Shown: positions 1 to 10,978 of the stretch, one piece after another
Numbering within the stretch: position 1 is the first letter of the stretch
Layout of the letters: each line of letters starts with the position of its first letter
DNA from: CAVQCX01 sp963711095
Lineage (GTDB): Bacteria; Pseudomonadota; Gammaproteobacteria; Chromatiales; Chromatiaceae
Direction of reading: 5' to 3'
DNA: 64,000 nt
NCBI GenBank assembly: GCA_963711095.1
Contig: CAVQCX010000004.1
Coordinates: 61,872 to 125,871, forward strand
Notes under the pieces: model-generated
What the model was told of the DNA's origin: nothing
Database searches by the model: none
Seen by the model: only the letters and a program-made list of their open reading frames with translations
Program-made: the position numbers and the translations under genes

Positions 1-2045
<2,045 letters not shown>

Positions 2046-2082
2046 GCGTATTCTCCCGACGTTCTTGAGGTTTTCCCGGAGG

Positions 2083-2107
2083 TTTGGGCCGAGGCGGGCC
2101 TTTTCAA
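2083..2107 (-). promoter_or_regulatory. possible sigma-32 heat-shock promoter of clpB
   Basis: Upstream of clpB on the minus strand there is TTGAAA, 13 nt, then CCCAAA. This loosely resembles the sigma-32 consensus (CTTGAAA and CCCCATNT with an 11-17 nt spacer). The -10 half matches poorly. The call rests on position and on clpB being a classical heat-shock gene. Confidence 0.25.
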
Positions 2108-2295
2108 CGGTATGCTGTCCCGCTGCGCCGCGCAGAATCCTGCAGCCCGCCAGGGGATACCGCCGAGCCGAAAGCGCTTGCCTCGGGAGACCCCGATCCG
2201 CCGACTCGCCGGGAGGATCGAGCTTGGAGAACGCAACAGCCGGTATAATGCGCCCGCACCGCCGTTGCCTTTCGACCGGAGATCCGGGGCCTCTG

Positions 2296-3453
2296 ATGAC
2301 GCCAGAGATCGAGCTTTCCATCGTCTTGCCCTGCCTCGACGAACGGGAAACCTTGGCCACCTGTATCCGCAAGGCCGCCGCCTTCCTGGACAGCTCCGCC
2401 ATCGCGGGTGAGATCATCGTGGCCGACAACGGCAGCACCGACGGCTCGCCCGAGATCGCTCAAACCGAGGGAGCCCGACTGGTCGAAGTCCCCCGGCGTG
2501 GCTATGGTGCCGCACTGCTTGGCGGTATCAGGGCCGCCAAGGGCCGATTCGTGATCATCGGAGACGCAGATGATAGTTACGACTTCTCCCGGCTGGGGGC
2601 TTTCGTGGAGCGGCTTCGGGACGGCAATGAGCTGGTGATGGGCAACCGTTTCCGGGGGGGCATAGCACCCGGCGCCATGCCGCCGCTTCACCGCTACCTC
2701 GGCAACCCGGTGCTGTCATTTCTCGGACGGCTGTTCTTCAACACTCCGGTCCGGGACTTCCACTGCGGCCTGCGCGGGTTCAGCCGCGATGCGATCCTGG
2801 CCCTCGACCTACAGACATCGGGCATGGAGTTCGCCAGCGAAATGGTGGTCAAGGCCACCCTCAAGGGACTGCGAATCACCGAGGTGCCGACCTCGCTCGC
2901 CCCGGACGGACGCAGCCGGCCCCCGCATCTTCGCAGCTGGCGGGACGGATGGCGTCACCTGCGTTTCCTCCTGATCTACAGCCCCCGCTGGCTGTTTCTG
3001 TATCCGGGTCTCTCGCTCATGGCGATCGGGCTGGCGCTGGTGACCACGCTGGCGATCCGGCCGGTAACCATCGGTGGCCTGTCCTTCGACGTGCACACGC
3101 TCCTGTACGCAGCGTTCTTCGTTCTGCTGGGGTTTCAGCTGGTCACGTTCTCGGTCTTCTCCAACGTCTACGGCATCTCTGCCCGGCTCCTGCCACCGGA
3201 CCCGCGGATCGAGTCCCTGCTCGCGCGCGCCTCCCTCGAGAGGGGGGTCGTGGTCGGCCTGCTGCTTACGCTGGCCGGCATCGTCGGCTCGGCCTATGCA
3301 GTGGTGAGCTGGGGCAACACCGGCTTCAGTGGGCTCGACCCGCGCGAGACCATGCGCATCACCATCCCGTCGGCCACCGCCATGGCGATCGGCGTCCAGA
3401 TCATCTTCAGCGCCTTCTTCCTGGATTTCCTGCGCCAAAGGCCGGACAACTGA
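2296..3453 (+). CDS. GT2 family glycosyltransferase, polyprenyl-phosphate sugar type
   Basis: 385 residues. The N-terminal half is a GT-A domain of the dolichyl/polyprenyl-phosphate glycosyltransferase type: SIVLPCLDERETL (8-20), VADNGSTDGS (42-51), nucleotide/metal motif GDADDSYD (89-96) and the acceptor-side segment around QTSGMEFASE (about 173-182). The C-terminal part has about four membrane segments, typical of enzymes that load a sugar onto undecaprenyl phosphate at the inner face of the membrane. ATG 2296 is chosen because the protein then begins just before the conserved first strand; the frame stays open further upstream but with no conserved sequence. It heads a module with a GT-C-like protein and a GtrA protein, the usual partners in O-antigen or lipid glucosylation. 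The sugar cannot be read from sequence. Confidence 0.88.
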   Translation: MTPEIELSIVLPCLDERETLATCIRKAAAFLDSSAIAGEIIVADNGSTDGSPEIAQTEGARLVEVPRRGYGAALLGGIRAAKGRFVIIGDADDSYDFSRLGAFVERLRDGNELVMGNRFRGGIAPGAMPPLHRYLGNPVLSFLGRLFFNTPVRDFHCGLRGFSRDAILALDLQTSGMEFASEMVVKATLKGLRITEVPTSLAPDGRSRPPHLRSWRDGWRHLRFLLIYSPRWLFLYPGLSLMAIGLALVTTLAIRPVTIGGLSFDVHTLLYAAFFVLLGFQLVTFSVFSNVYGISARLLPPDPRIESLLARASLERGVVVGLLLTLAGIVGSAYAVVSWGNTGFSGLDPRETMRITIPSATAMAIGVQIIFSAFFLDFLRQRPDN

Positions 3454-3809
3454 GCCGCCCGCGCCTCGATTCAAAAAACAACCTCTGGGCCCCCTGAAAC
3501 CTATCCAGCAGCAGCCGACGGCGCCGATTACAGCCCGGATCATTTCGTCCGGTCTCACCACCGGGAATGCAGCCGTTGGCGCCCCCTAGCCGTCTCGGCC
3601 TCCCGACATCCCTGCCGTGGAGACCGAATCGCCGATCCGCTTCCAAGGAGCCCCATTGAGCGCCGGGGGACGCAGCCGTGCTTCGAAGAGCCTGCCGCGC
3701 GACCGTTCCCGAGCCCGCTCGCAACCGACACGCCCCGCCGCTGCTCGCCGCGACGGATTGTGCTAACCTTCGCCCGGCTCTTGCTCCTGCGCCTAGACTT
3801 GGAACCGAC
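3454..3809 (+). other. intergenic, no gene recognised
   Basis: About 355 bases between the GT2 gene and the GT-C-like gene. The downstream frame is open through part of it, but the translation is proline- and arginine-rich with no recognisable sequence. No clear terminator or tRNA was seen. Confidence 0.5.
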
Positions 3810-6005
3810 ATGCCTCGACTCCCGCGCCGGATACTGCAGCTTCCGCTCCCGTTCTGCGCTGCATGGAGATCCGTTGCTCACCCGGAGCGGCTGGTCCTTG
3901 CATACCTGACACTCCTTATAGCGTTTATTGCTTTCTACCAGCTATCGATGCCGATAATTGTCGGTGACACCGACATGTGGTATCACCTGAATGGCGGACG
4001 CTATTTCTGGGCTCATGGCCGCATCCCCGACTTCAGTTTTTTCTCGTTCATTCAGCCGGAAAAGCACTGGATAAATTACTACTGGGGATTTCAGGCAACT
4101 GTATTCAAAATTTTCGACTGGGATTCCTATCAGGGGCTGATCTATTTCCGGGCGCTGATTCATGTCGCCACGACGCTTCTCCTGGCCCTGTTCTTGTTCA
4201 ATCACCCGAAGCTCCGAAAAAATCCCACTCTCCCTTTGATCGTCCTCGTCATCGCACTGCTCATTCTTGCAGGTCGCCAAATCTGGGTTCGCCCTCATAT
4301 CACCTCATATCTATGCATAGCCGCATTCCTATACGTGCTCGAATGTCGCAAGAGCCTGGCTCCCCTGCTTCCCCTGTTGGCCGTCGCTTGGATCAACCTG
4401 CACGGCAAGGAATGGGTCGTAGGCGCCCTCATCTGCGGCGCCTATCTGCTCGGGCACCTGCAGGCCAGCTGGAGATTCGGCGCGCAGACCCACCCCATTT
4501 CAAGAATCTACGTAGCCTCCATCCTGGCCTGCTCCGCCGCCTTCCTCGTCAATCCCCACGGCCTGCGGATCCTGCAAGTCCCATTTCAGACTGACCAGGA
4601 TATCTATCTTTTCATCAACGAGCTCCAGAAGCCCTCGCTGAAGTCGTTCTCGGCCTTGTTCCTCTCGTTCACAGGGATAGGGTACTCCACCCTCCTTAGC
4701 CTGTTCGCTGGAATCGGCATTATCGCAGTCTGCTACCTGCTGGTGCACCGACGGCTCCGGCTGACCCATGCGATCATGGCCGCCGGAGGACTATTCCTGC
4801 TTGCCGATGCTCAACGCTTCGCCGCCGAGTGGATACTGCTGACCCTGCCATTGATTCGAAGATTTCTCATCCAGCGTAACGCCCTCCCCGATCCACACCA
4901 CCGCGGACTATCGCTGCTGACCACCGCCGCGGCGGCCTATTTCGCCGTCATGCCTTTCGTCACACTGGCTCCGGAGCTATCCAAGCACTCCGGCTACCCA
5001 TTCGACCCTGAAGGATTGCCAGTCGGCATCACACATTTTCTCAAAGCGGCCGACTCCAGGGGAAATCTCCTGGCACCGCCATCTCTGGCCGGCTATTCCC
5101 AGTGGGCGCTCTACCCGGATATAAAAATCTTCTCCGACATGGAGTTCCCGCCATTCTCCGCGCGCGACATGTTCCTCGCGCACTCCATCCTGGGGTCCGC
5201 GACAGTCCTGCAACACCTTCTCGATGACTACAAGATCGATTTCATCGCCGTACCGCTGGATTACCATGGCTTCACCGACACAGCCAAGCATTTTCCCGCA
5301 CTCGTACCGGTGTTCTTCGACGACGCCCAGGTGCTCTACGCCAACAAAGACCTGCAGCCCGAGCTTGCATCCCGAAACGAGCTGAAGTATGTCGACCCTT
5401 TCAATCTGGTCAAGGGCAGTGGCTCTACAGAGCAGAAGATCGGCGAGCTCGAGCGCGTAGCGAACATCGATGCGGAGGGAAGGCGCGTGAGCCACGGGCT
5501 CACATGGCTTCTCTTCAAGGCCGGGGAATACCAGAGATCTCTCCGGTATGCGTACCAGATGAAGCGGTACCACCCGCTCGACCCGAATAGCCACTATTGG
5601 GTCGGCAATGACTTGGAGAATCTCGGGCGCTGCTCTGAGGCCAAACACCATTACATCGACGCGCTCAAGACAGCTGACAGCGCTTTCCGCAGCATCTTGG
5701 ACGAACACCTCGGGACCTGCTCTTATGTGACGAAGGATTTCCAATCTGCCGTCGACTACTTCGACCAAAGCGTGAACCCCTACGTGAGATTGGTGCCCCC
5801 GGAGGACCTTTATCAGTATGCGTTCTCCGCGTCCGTGCTCGGCGAGACGGATAAAGCCGATCGAATGCTCGACCTTCTGCTCCTGTCCGTACCGGCCGAG
5901 GACAAATCCCTGATCGAAAAGGCCAAATCCCTCAGAGCCAGGATCTCGGAGAGTGATTTCGCTAGCTTGGGCGTCGCGTCATGGATTCGAAGCCTTTTTG
6001 ACTGA
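3810..6005 (+). CDS. polytopic GT-C-like membrane protein with C-terminal TPRs
   Basis: 731 residues from ATG 3810. After a short basic N-terminus and a first membrane segment there is GDTDMWYHLNGGRYF with RIPDFSFFSF just after it. This resembles the acidic first periplasmic loop (DxD-WWHL) of GT-C glycosyltransferases of the PMT/ArnT type. About ten hydrophobic segments follow to residue 420, then a soluble region with helix pairs resembling tetratricopeptide repeats near 560-700. Its place between a GT2 polyprenyl-phosphate glycosyltransferase and GtrA suggests it transfers a lipid-linked sugar on the periplasmic side, but acceptor and sugar are unknown. The coding sequence is clearly AT-richer than the flanking genes, which suggests later acquisition. 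Confidence 0.7.
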   Translation: MPRLPRRILQLPLPFCAAWRSVAHPERLVLAYLTLLIAFIAFYQLSMPIIVGDTDMWYHLNGGRYFWAHGRIPDFSFFSFIQPEKHWINYYWGFQATVFKIFDWDSYQGLIYFRALIHVATTLLLALFLFNHPKLRKNPTLPLIVLVIALLILAGRQIWVRPHITSYLCIAAFLYVLECRKSLAPLLPLLAVAWINLHGKEWVVGALICGAYLLGHLQASWRFGAQTHPISRIYVASILACSAAFLVNPHGLRILQVPFQTDQDIYLFINELQKPSLKSFSALFLSFTGIGYSTLLSLFAGIGIIAVCYLLVHRRLRLTHAIMAAGGLFLLADAQRFAAEWILLTLPLIRRFLIQRNALPDPHHRGLSLLTTAAAAYFAVMPFVTLAPELSKHSGYPFDPEGLPVGITHFLKAADSRGNLLAPPSLAGYSQWALYPDIKIFSDMEFPPFSARDMFLAHSILGSATVLQHLLDDYKIDFIAVPLDYHGFTDTAKHFPALVPVFFDDAQVLYANKDLQPELASRNELKYVDPFNLVKGSGSTEQKIGELERVANIDAEGRRVSHGLTWLLFKAGEYQRSLRYAYQMKRYHPLDPNSHYWVGNDLENLGRCSEAKHHYIDALKTADSAFRSILDEHLGTCSYVTKDFQSAVDYFDQSVNPYVRLVPPEDLYQYAFSASVLGETDKADRMLDLLLLSVPAEDKSLIEKAKSLRARISESDFASLGVASWIRSLFD

Positions 6006-6186
6006 TCAAGCTCCCGGCGAGCCCTTCGGTTCTCAGGCGTTGGGCGCTTGCATGGCGACAAACAAACCTTCCGTGGCCGCAATACTCACCAACGAGCCGA
6101 CAGATTCTGCGGAAGAGCCCTATTGCAACAGCGCCGGATCTGCTACTGCTAAAGGAGCGCCTCCCACGACACCAGCGTGCAGACCC

Positions 6187-6636
6187 ATGGCTGAAACCCG
6201 GTACCCAGGAGACGCGGCCGAAATCGGTGGTCCTGCAGCTCTTCTCGCCCTTCAGCTAAGACGATTCATGGCCGTCGGCGCGGTAGGGTTCGGGGTCGAC
6301 GCAAGCGCGCTGACACTGTTGCACGGGCTCTGGAGCTGGGATCCGATCCAAGCCCGGCTGCTGTCCTTTTCCGTCGCTGTCACAGCTACCTGGGCCCTGA
6401 ATCGAGCGATCACCTTCCCCAGCGAGCGCGCGGTGCCGAGGCTACGCCAGTATCTGCGATACTGCGTGGTCAACGGCATAGGGGCACTCATCAACCTAGG
6501 TGTGTTCGCGATGCTCGTCTGGAGCTATCCGCTGATGGGCTCCCACCCACTGCTTCCTCTCGCAATCGCGTCGGCGTCCGCTCTGATCTTCAACTTTCTC
6601 GGGTCAAGGTACCTGGTGTTCCATGCCGCCAGCTAG
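6187..6636 (+). CDS. GtrA-like membrane protein (putative lipid-linked sugar flippase)
   Basis: 149 residues from ATG 6187, with four membrane helices. FMAVGAVGFGVDASALTLL, TWALNRAITFPS and the terminal NFLGSRYLVF match the GtrA family, proposed to move undecaprenyl-phosphate-glucose across the inner membrane. An ATG at 6052 would add 45 residues of low-complexity sequence and is less likely. It completes a three-gene set in which the GT2 enzyme would charge the carrier, GtrA flip it, and the GT-C-like protein transfer the sugar. Confidence 0.85.
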   Translation: MAETRYPGDAAEIGGPAALLALQLRRFMAVGAVGFGVDASALTLLHGLWSWDPIQARLLSFSVAVTATWALNRAITFPSERAVPRLRQYLRYCVVNGIGALINLGVFAMLVWSYPLMGSHPLLPLAIASASALIFNFLGSRYLVFHAAS

Positions 6637-6724
6637 CGTCTTCCGGGAATCAGCGGACATCCCGAGCGCCGGCGGGCCGGCCAAGTGAGCGAAGAAACAG
6701 TGGTCTTATTCACTAGTGCCCGGC

Positions 6725-7402
6725 TCAGCCCAGCATCGACCCCAGCCGCGCTGTCAGCTCCGCCTCCCCGAGGGCAGGCCGGAGCGGGGGATACACCTCC
6801 AGCTTCACGTGACTGCGTACGAAAACAGCCGAGACAACGCGCCCTTCGGCGCGTACCCCTTGGATGCGCACCGGGAAGACGCCGCAGCCGGTCGCGACTG
6901 CAAGACGGACCGCACCCGGCTTGAGCATACCTGGCGCTTCACCCGGCAAACGGATCCTGCCGTGGGGGAACAGGGCGATCACCTCGCCGTCGCGCAAGGC
7001 GCGCCGTGCTGCCCGGAAGGCGATATCCGGACGCGAGCCGCGGTCCACCGGGAGGCAGCCGACGGCGCGAAACAGCCACTGGAGACCGAAGCGCTCGAAC
7101 TGGTCGCGGGCGATCAGGAACCGCAAGGGCCTCGGGCTGGCACCGATCAGCAGCAAAGGATCGAGGCCGGAAACATGATTCGCGACTACGATCGCCGGAC
7201 CTTCCGCCGGGAGTGGCAACCGCGTTGGCGACATGCGATGAAACCAGAGGCAGAACAACCGGTTGACGCCATCGAGAAGGTTGATCCATGGGCTTCCCCA
7301 GTCGGCTAGGTTGGCCGTGCGTACCAGCTTGACCAGCGTGTGCGCGAAGCTCAGGGCGGCGACAGCGAGGCCGGCAAGCAACAGACTGGTGAGCGGTTCC
7401 AA
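6725..7402 (-). CDS. PlsC-like 1-acylglycerol-phosphate acyltransferase family protein
   Basis: 225 residues with one N-terminal hydrophobic segment. The catalytic HxxxxD motif appears as NHVSGLD (His76, Asp81). The second acyl-acceptor motif, usually FPEGTRS, is FPHGRIRLPGE (145-155), so the usual Glu is His. This is a membrane-bound phospholipid-synthesis-type acyltransferase. The altered second motif means it may use a different acceptor, such as an ornithine lipid or glycolipid precursor, rather than be the housekeeping PlsC. It ends a minus-strand run with def, a gcvR-like gene, pgeF and rluD, 20 nt downstream of def. Confidence 0.8.
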   Translation of the reverse strand: MEPLTSLLLAGLAVAALSFAHTLVKLVRTANLADWGSPWINLLDGVNRLFCLWFHRMSPTRLPLPAEGPAIVVANHVSGLDPLLLIGASPRPLRFLIARDQFERFGLQWLFRAVGCLPVDRGSRPDIAFRAARRALRDGEVIALFPHGRIRLPGEAPGMLKPGAVRLAVATGCGVFPVRIQGVRAEGRVVSAVFVRSHVKLEVYPPLRPALGEAELTARLGSMLG

Positions 7403-7422
7403 GCACCAGATCCCCGCCCGCC

Positions 7423-7962
7423 TCAGCCGCCCGAAGACGGCTTGGCTGGCGTCCCGCCGGCTTGGTAGGCCTTGCGCCGGAACAGGTCGCTGCGACGGCT
7501 CACCAGCCGGTCGATGAACAGCAGCCCGTCAAGATGATCGGCCTCGTGCTGGATCGCCCTTGCCTCGAAGCCCTCGGCCTCCAGCTCCAATGCCTGACCC
7601 CAGGGGTCTTGGGCGCGGAGCTTGATCCGCTCGGCACGGATCACGTTGCCTGTGTAGTCCGGAACGGACAGGCAGCCCTCGCGCCCGAGATCGAGGCCGT
7701 CCCACTCGATGATCTCTGGATTCACCAGAATCAGGTGACCGTGGTTGGGCACCGGCTTGCGCGTCCGGGAGCAGTCGACGATGACGATGCGCTGCAGGCG
7801 CCCCACCTGGGGCGCCGCGATGCCCACTGCCGCCGGACCGGCGCGCCGGGTCTCCTCCAGATCGGCGATGAACCCCCTGAGCTCGTCGCCGAAGGTCGAG
7901 ACCGACTCGGATATCTGCTTGAGCCGCTCGTCCGGAACGGTCAGGATGTCCAGCACCGCCAT
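7423..7962 (-). CDS. def: peptide deformylase
   Basis: 179 residues. Removes the N-formyl group from nascent proteins using a bound metal ion. All three family motifs are present: GIAAPQVG (47-54, with Ile for the usual Leu), EGCLSVP (95-101, metal ligand Cys97) and QHEADHLDG (HExxH at 139-143). The length fits a type I deformylase. This def stands beside a gcvR-like gene and pgeF rather than beside fmt, so it may be a second copy; that cannot be checked here. Confidence 0.95.
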   Translation of the reverse strand: MAVLDILTVPDERLKQISESVSTFGDELRGFIADLEETRRAGPAAVGIAAPQVGRLQRIVIVDCSRTRKPVPNHGHLILVNPEIIEWDGLDLGREGCLSVPDYTGNVIRAERIKLRAQDPWGQALELEAEGFEARAIQHEADHLDGLLFIDRLVSRRSDLFRRKAYQAGGTPAKPSSGG

Positions 7963-7969
7963 GCGAGGA

Positions 7970-8482
7970 TCAGCCGATCAGGGTCTCGATGGGGGAGACG
8001 CTGACATCTACCCCCTCGCCCTTGAGGACGCCCACCGCGCTTTGCAGGTCTTCCACCGTGGCGTCTGCGTAGCCTTCGATATTCATGATGTAGACGGGCT
8101 TCTGCTCGGAGCCCGCTACGTCGGAATCGAGCTCCAGGATATTGAGCCCGGCCCGGGCAAGCGCTCCGGTTACCTGGGCCACGATGCCCGCGCGATCGGC
8201 GCCGGCGACTCGCACCCGGACGTTCGGGACCAGGTGACGGTGCAGCCCGCCGGAGATCGAGTCGACGTGAATACGCAGGCCCAGGTCGCGGGCCACCGGA
8301 GCAAGCAGGGATTCCACGTCGCCCGCACCGGCGATCATCATCATGATCGTGAAGTTCGCGCCCAGGCGCATCATCGAGGCCTCGCCCAGGGTCCAGCCCT
8401 GGCGGAACAGCACCTCGGTGACCCGCGCGACGATCCCGGGTCGGTCTTCGCCGACGAGCGTCAACATCTTCCAGTCTGTCAT
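7970..8482 (-). CDS. double-ACT-domain protein, GcvR-like regulator
   Basis: 170 residues made of two ACT domains (about 5-75 and 88-165). Each begins with a typical signature, LVGEDRPGIVARVTEVL and VAGADRAGIVAQVTGAL. This is the architecture of GcvR, which senses glycine and holds GcvA as a repressor of the glycine cleavage operon in enterobacteria. No gcv genes lie nearby, so the amino acid sensed is uncertain. The gene sits 7 nt upstream of def and 22 nt downstream of pgeF in a compact minus-strand cluster. Confidence 0.8.
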   Translation of the reverse strand: MTDWKMLTLVGEDRPGIVARVTEVLFRQGWTLGEASMMRLGANFTIMMMIAGAGDVESLLAPVARDLGLRIHVDSISGGLHRHLVPNVRVRVAGADRAGIVAQVTGALARAGLNILELDSDVAGSEQKPVYIMNIEGYADATVEDLQSAVGVLKGEGVDVSVSPIETLIG

Positions 8483-8504
8483 GCCAGGGCCTCCCGGCTC
8501 GGAG

Positions 8505-9260
8505 TCAACCGCCCGCGCATCCCGCCGGCTCGATCCAGATCAGGGACGCCATACGCCCGGTGATCCGCTCACGTCGGTAGGAGTAGAAGCGGCCCGGGTC
8601 GGATACTGTACACAAAGTCCCCCCGCCGATGAACCCGACGCCCTGCAGTCGCAGACGCCGGCGAGCCAGCGCGTAGATGTCGGCGAGCCAGCGGCGCCCG
8701 CGCGCACGAAACACCTGGTCGCACCAGGGGTCGGCGTCCACAAACGCCTGCAAGACATCCCGCCCGACCTCGAAGGCATCGGGGCCGATCGCCGGCCCCA
8801 TCCAGGCGAGCAGTTCTCGGGCCGGGTCCGGAAAGCTCGCCAGCACTGCCTCGATCACCCCCGCCGCCAGTCCACGCCAGCCCGCATGGACCGCGGCTAC
8901 GCGTGTGCCGCTGCGGTTGCAGATGAGCAGCGGCAGACAGTCGGCGGTCAGCACCGCGCAGACCGGACCCGGGCCCTGAGCGTAGCTAGCATCCGCCTCG
9001 CAACCTGGCCGGATCACGTCAGCCCGCGCCACAGCGCAGCCGTGCACCTGGGTCAGCCACGCGGGCTCGCCCGGCAGGCCCAGCCGTTGCGTGAGCAGCC
9101 GCCGATTGTGATGCACCGCTACCGGATCATCCCCGCAATGCAATGCCAGATTGAGCGAGTCGTAGGGCGGGCCACTCACGCCGCCGCGGCGCGTCGTGGC
9201 GAGCGCGCGCACCCCGGGGGGGGAGGGCCATTCGGGGGTGATCCAGTCCGTGTCAGTCAT
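8505..9260 (-). CDS. pgeF: peptidoglycan editing factor PgeF / YfiH family
   Basis: 251 residues from ATG 9260 (MTDTDWITPEWP). The family conserves two His and one Cys as metal ligands; here they fall in TQVHGC, LTADCLPLL and AAVHAGWRGLAAG. YfiH removes wrongly incorporated L-Ser from peptidoglycan precursors; related proteins have purine nucleoside phosphorylase or laccase-like activity. It follows rluD, as in E. coli (rluD-yfiH-clpB). Confidence 0.93.
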   Translation of the reverse strand: MTDTDWITPEWPSPPGVRALATTRRGGVSGPPYDSLNLALHCGDDPVAVHHNRRLLTQRLGLPGEPAWLTQVHGCAVARADVIRPGCEADASYAQGPGPVCAVLTADCLPLLICNRSGTRVAAVHAGWRGLAAGVIEAVLASFPDPARELLAWMGPAIGPDAFEVGRDVLQAFVDADPWCDQVFRARGRRWLADIYALARRRLRLQGVGFIGGGTLCTVSDPGRFYSYRRERITGRMASLIWIEPAGCAGG

Positions 9261-9479
9261 CCTAGAAGCGGCAGTTGGACGGTCGCCAGGGTGCGTGCCC
9301 CGTGGTGTCTGGCAAGGCATAACGAGGCGGAATAGTGGACCTATTCCAACGAGTTATAACGCAGCCAGGCGCCGCGCGGTGCGTGCCCTGGTGGTCGTAG
9401 CGGCTATCACCCGGCGGGTGAGCATCAAGCTTGTCCGGAACCATGGTCAGATCAAACACTTGATCGCTACTCGAAGCGG

Positions 9480-10457
9480 TCAACTGCCGTTTCTAGGGTC
9501 ATGCCCCTGGGCCCTGAGCAGCGCCAGCATGCCCCGGAAATCCGCGGGCAGAGGCGTCTCCCACTCCATCCATTGCCCGCCCGCGGGATGGACGAGTCCC
9601 AAGCGCAGCGCATGCAGTGCCTGGCGCGCAAAGCCGCGCAACGCCTCCTGCGTGGCCGGCGACAGCCCCGGCGCCAGGCGCAGGCGGCCCCCGTACACGG
9701 GGTCGCCGACCAGCGGGTAGCCCAGGTGAGCCAGGTGCACCCGGATCTGGTGGGTACGCCCGGTCTCCAGCCTGACCCCCAGCAAGCAGTAACCGTGAAA
9801 CCGCTCCAGCACCCGATAGTGGGTCAGCGCAGGCTTGCCGGACTCGACCACCGCCATGCGCTTGCGCTGTACCGGATGGCGACCGATCGGCGCCTCCACC
9901 GAGGCCCCGGCAGTGGGGCTGCCGACCACCAGTGCGCGGTACTCTCGCTTGACCAGGCGGGCCCGCAGCTGCTCGACCAGGGCTTTGTGGGCGGCACTGG
10001 TGCGCGCCACTACCAGCAGGCCGCTGGTGTCCTTGTCCAGACGATGCACTATGCCTGCGCGCGGTAGTGCGACGAGCGTCGGGTCATGGTGGAGCAGCGC
10101 GTTCTGCAGGGTACCGTCCGGATTGCCCGCGGCCGGATGCACCACCAGGCCGGCCGGCTTGGCGATCACCAGGATGGAGGAATCCTCGTAGAGGATCTCC
10201 AACGGGATCGCCTGGGGGGCATTCTCGACGCGCTGGGCGAGCCGCGCCCGCAGACGTACCCGTTCGCCTCCGGCCAGGCGGTCGCGCGCCCTGCAGGCCC
10301 GGCCGTCCACACTCACCCGGCCTTCGCGGATCCATTCCTGGAGCCGGGTGCGCGAGAACTGGGCAAACAGCTCGGCCAACGCCTGGTCAAGGCGCTTACC
10401 CGCCAGCTCCCGGGGAACGGCAGCGGAGAGATCCAGGCGTGTCTGCTGATCGGGCAT
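9480..10457 (-). CDS. rluD: 23S rRNA pseudouridine synthase RluD
   Basis: 325 residues. An N-terminal S4 RNA-binding domain (about 18-70) precedes a RluA-type catalytic domain with HRLDKDTSGLLVV (138-150, catalytic Asp141) and ETGRTHQIRVHLAHLGYPLVGD. RluD makes the pseudouridines at 1911/1915/1917 in helix 69 of 23S rRNA. The pgeF neighbour supports RluD over RluA or RluC. The 280 bp upstream contain a short AT-rich stretch (about 10,530-10,560) that could hold the minus-strand promoter. bamD, often divergent from rluD, is absent. Confidence 0.95.
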   Translation of the reverse strand: MPDQQTRLDLSAAVPRELAGKRLDQALAELFAQFSRTRLQEWIREGRVSVDGRACRARDRLAGGERVRLRARLAQRVENAPQAIPLEILYEDSSILVIAKPAGLVVHPAAGNPDGTLQNALLHHDPTLVALPRAGIVHRLDKDTSGLLVVARTSAAHKALVEQLRARLVKREYRALVVGSPTAGASVEAPIGRHPVQRKRMAVVESGKPALTHYRVLERFHGYCLLGVRLETGRTHQIRVHLAHLGYPLVGDPVYGGRLRLAPGLSPATQEALRGFARQALHALRLGLVHPAGGQWMEWETPLPADFRGMLALLRAQGHDPRNGS

Positions 10458-10738
10458 CCGGTGTCAGGCCGGCTCTGGGCCGCCGACGCCCGGGCGGCCA
10501 TGCGGACCCGAGCCATGTTCATAAGAAACGGTATATGGTAACATTCGCATATCGAAGCCACTCATAGTGCTGCTGGTCTTCCGTTTTTCCTGTATTGATG
10601 TAGGCTCCAGACCTCGCGTCTCAGGACCAGGCTGCAATGGCCCCCCCGCAATGCCGCGCGCCGACACCGCATCGTCCCCCATAGAGCGTGCCTTGCCCCG
10701 GGTCCCTTTAGATCCGATCACCGCAGGAGAGAGTGACC

Positions 10739-10939
10739 ATGACCATCGAACGTATCGTCTTCGCCGTCGCAGGCGCATTCGTACTGCTCACCCTGGCGCT
10801 GTCCCATTACCACAATCCCAATTGGCTCTGGGTTACGGCATTCGTCGGGGCCAACCTGCTGCAGGCGGCGTTCACCGGCTTCTGCCCGCTGGCGATCATC
10901 CTGAAGAAACTGGGGACCAAGCCCGGCGCGGCGTTCTGA
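10739..10939 (+). CDS. small YgaP-type inner-membrane protein (DUF2892)
   Basis: 66 residues from ATG 10739; an in-frame GTG at 10733 is an alternative, with AGGAG near 10723-10727. Two hydrophobic helices are separated by a short loop, with the family signature FTGFCPLAIILKKLG at the C-terminus. This is the stand-alone membrane domain found fused to rhodanese in YgaP. Function is unknown; a role linked to sulfane sulfur is only suggested by that fusion. Confidence 0.85.
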   Translation: MTIERIVFAVAGAFVLLTLALSHYHNPNWLWVTAFVGANLLQAAFTGFCPLAIILKKLGTKPGAAF

Positions 10940-10978
10940 GCCTGGCGCAAGGCGCCGCGGCTGCGGTGCCCGTGCGTC

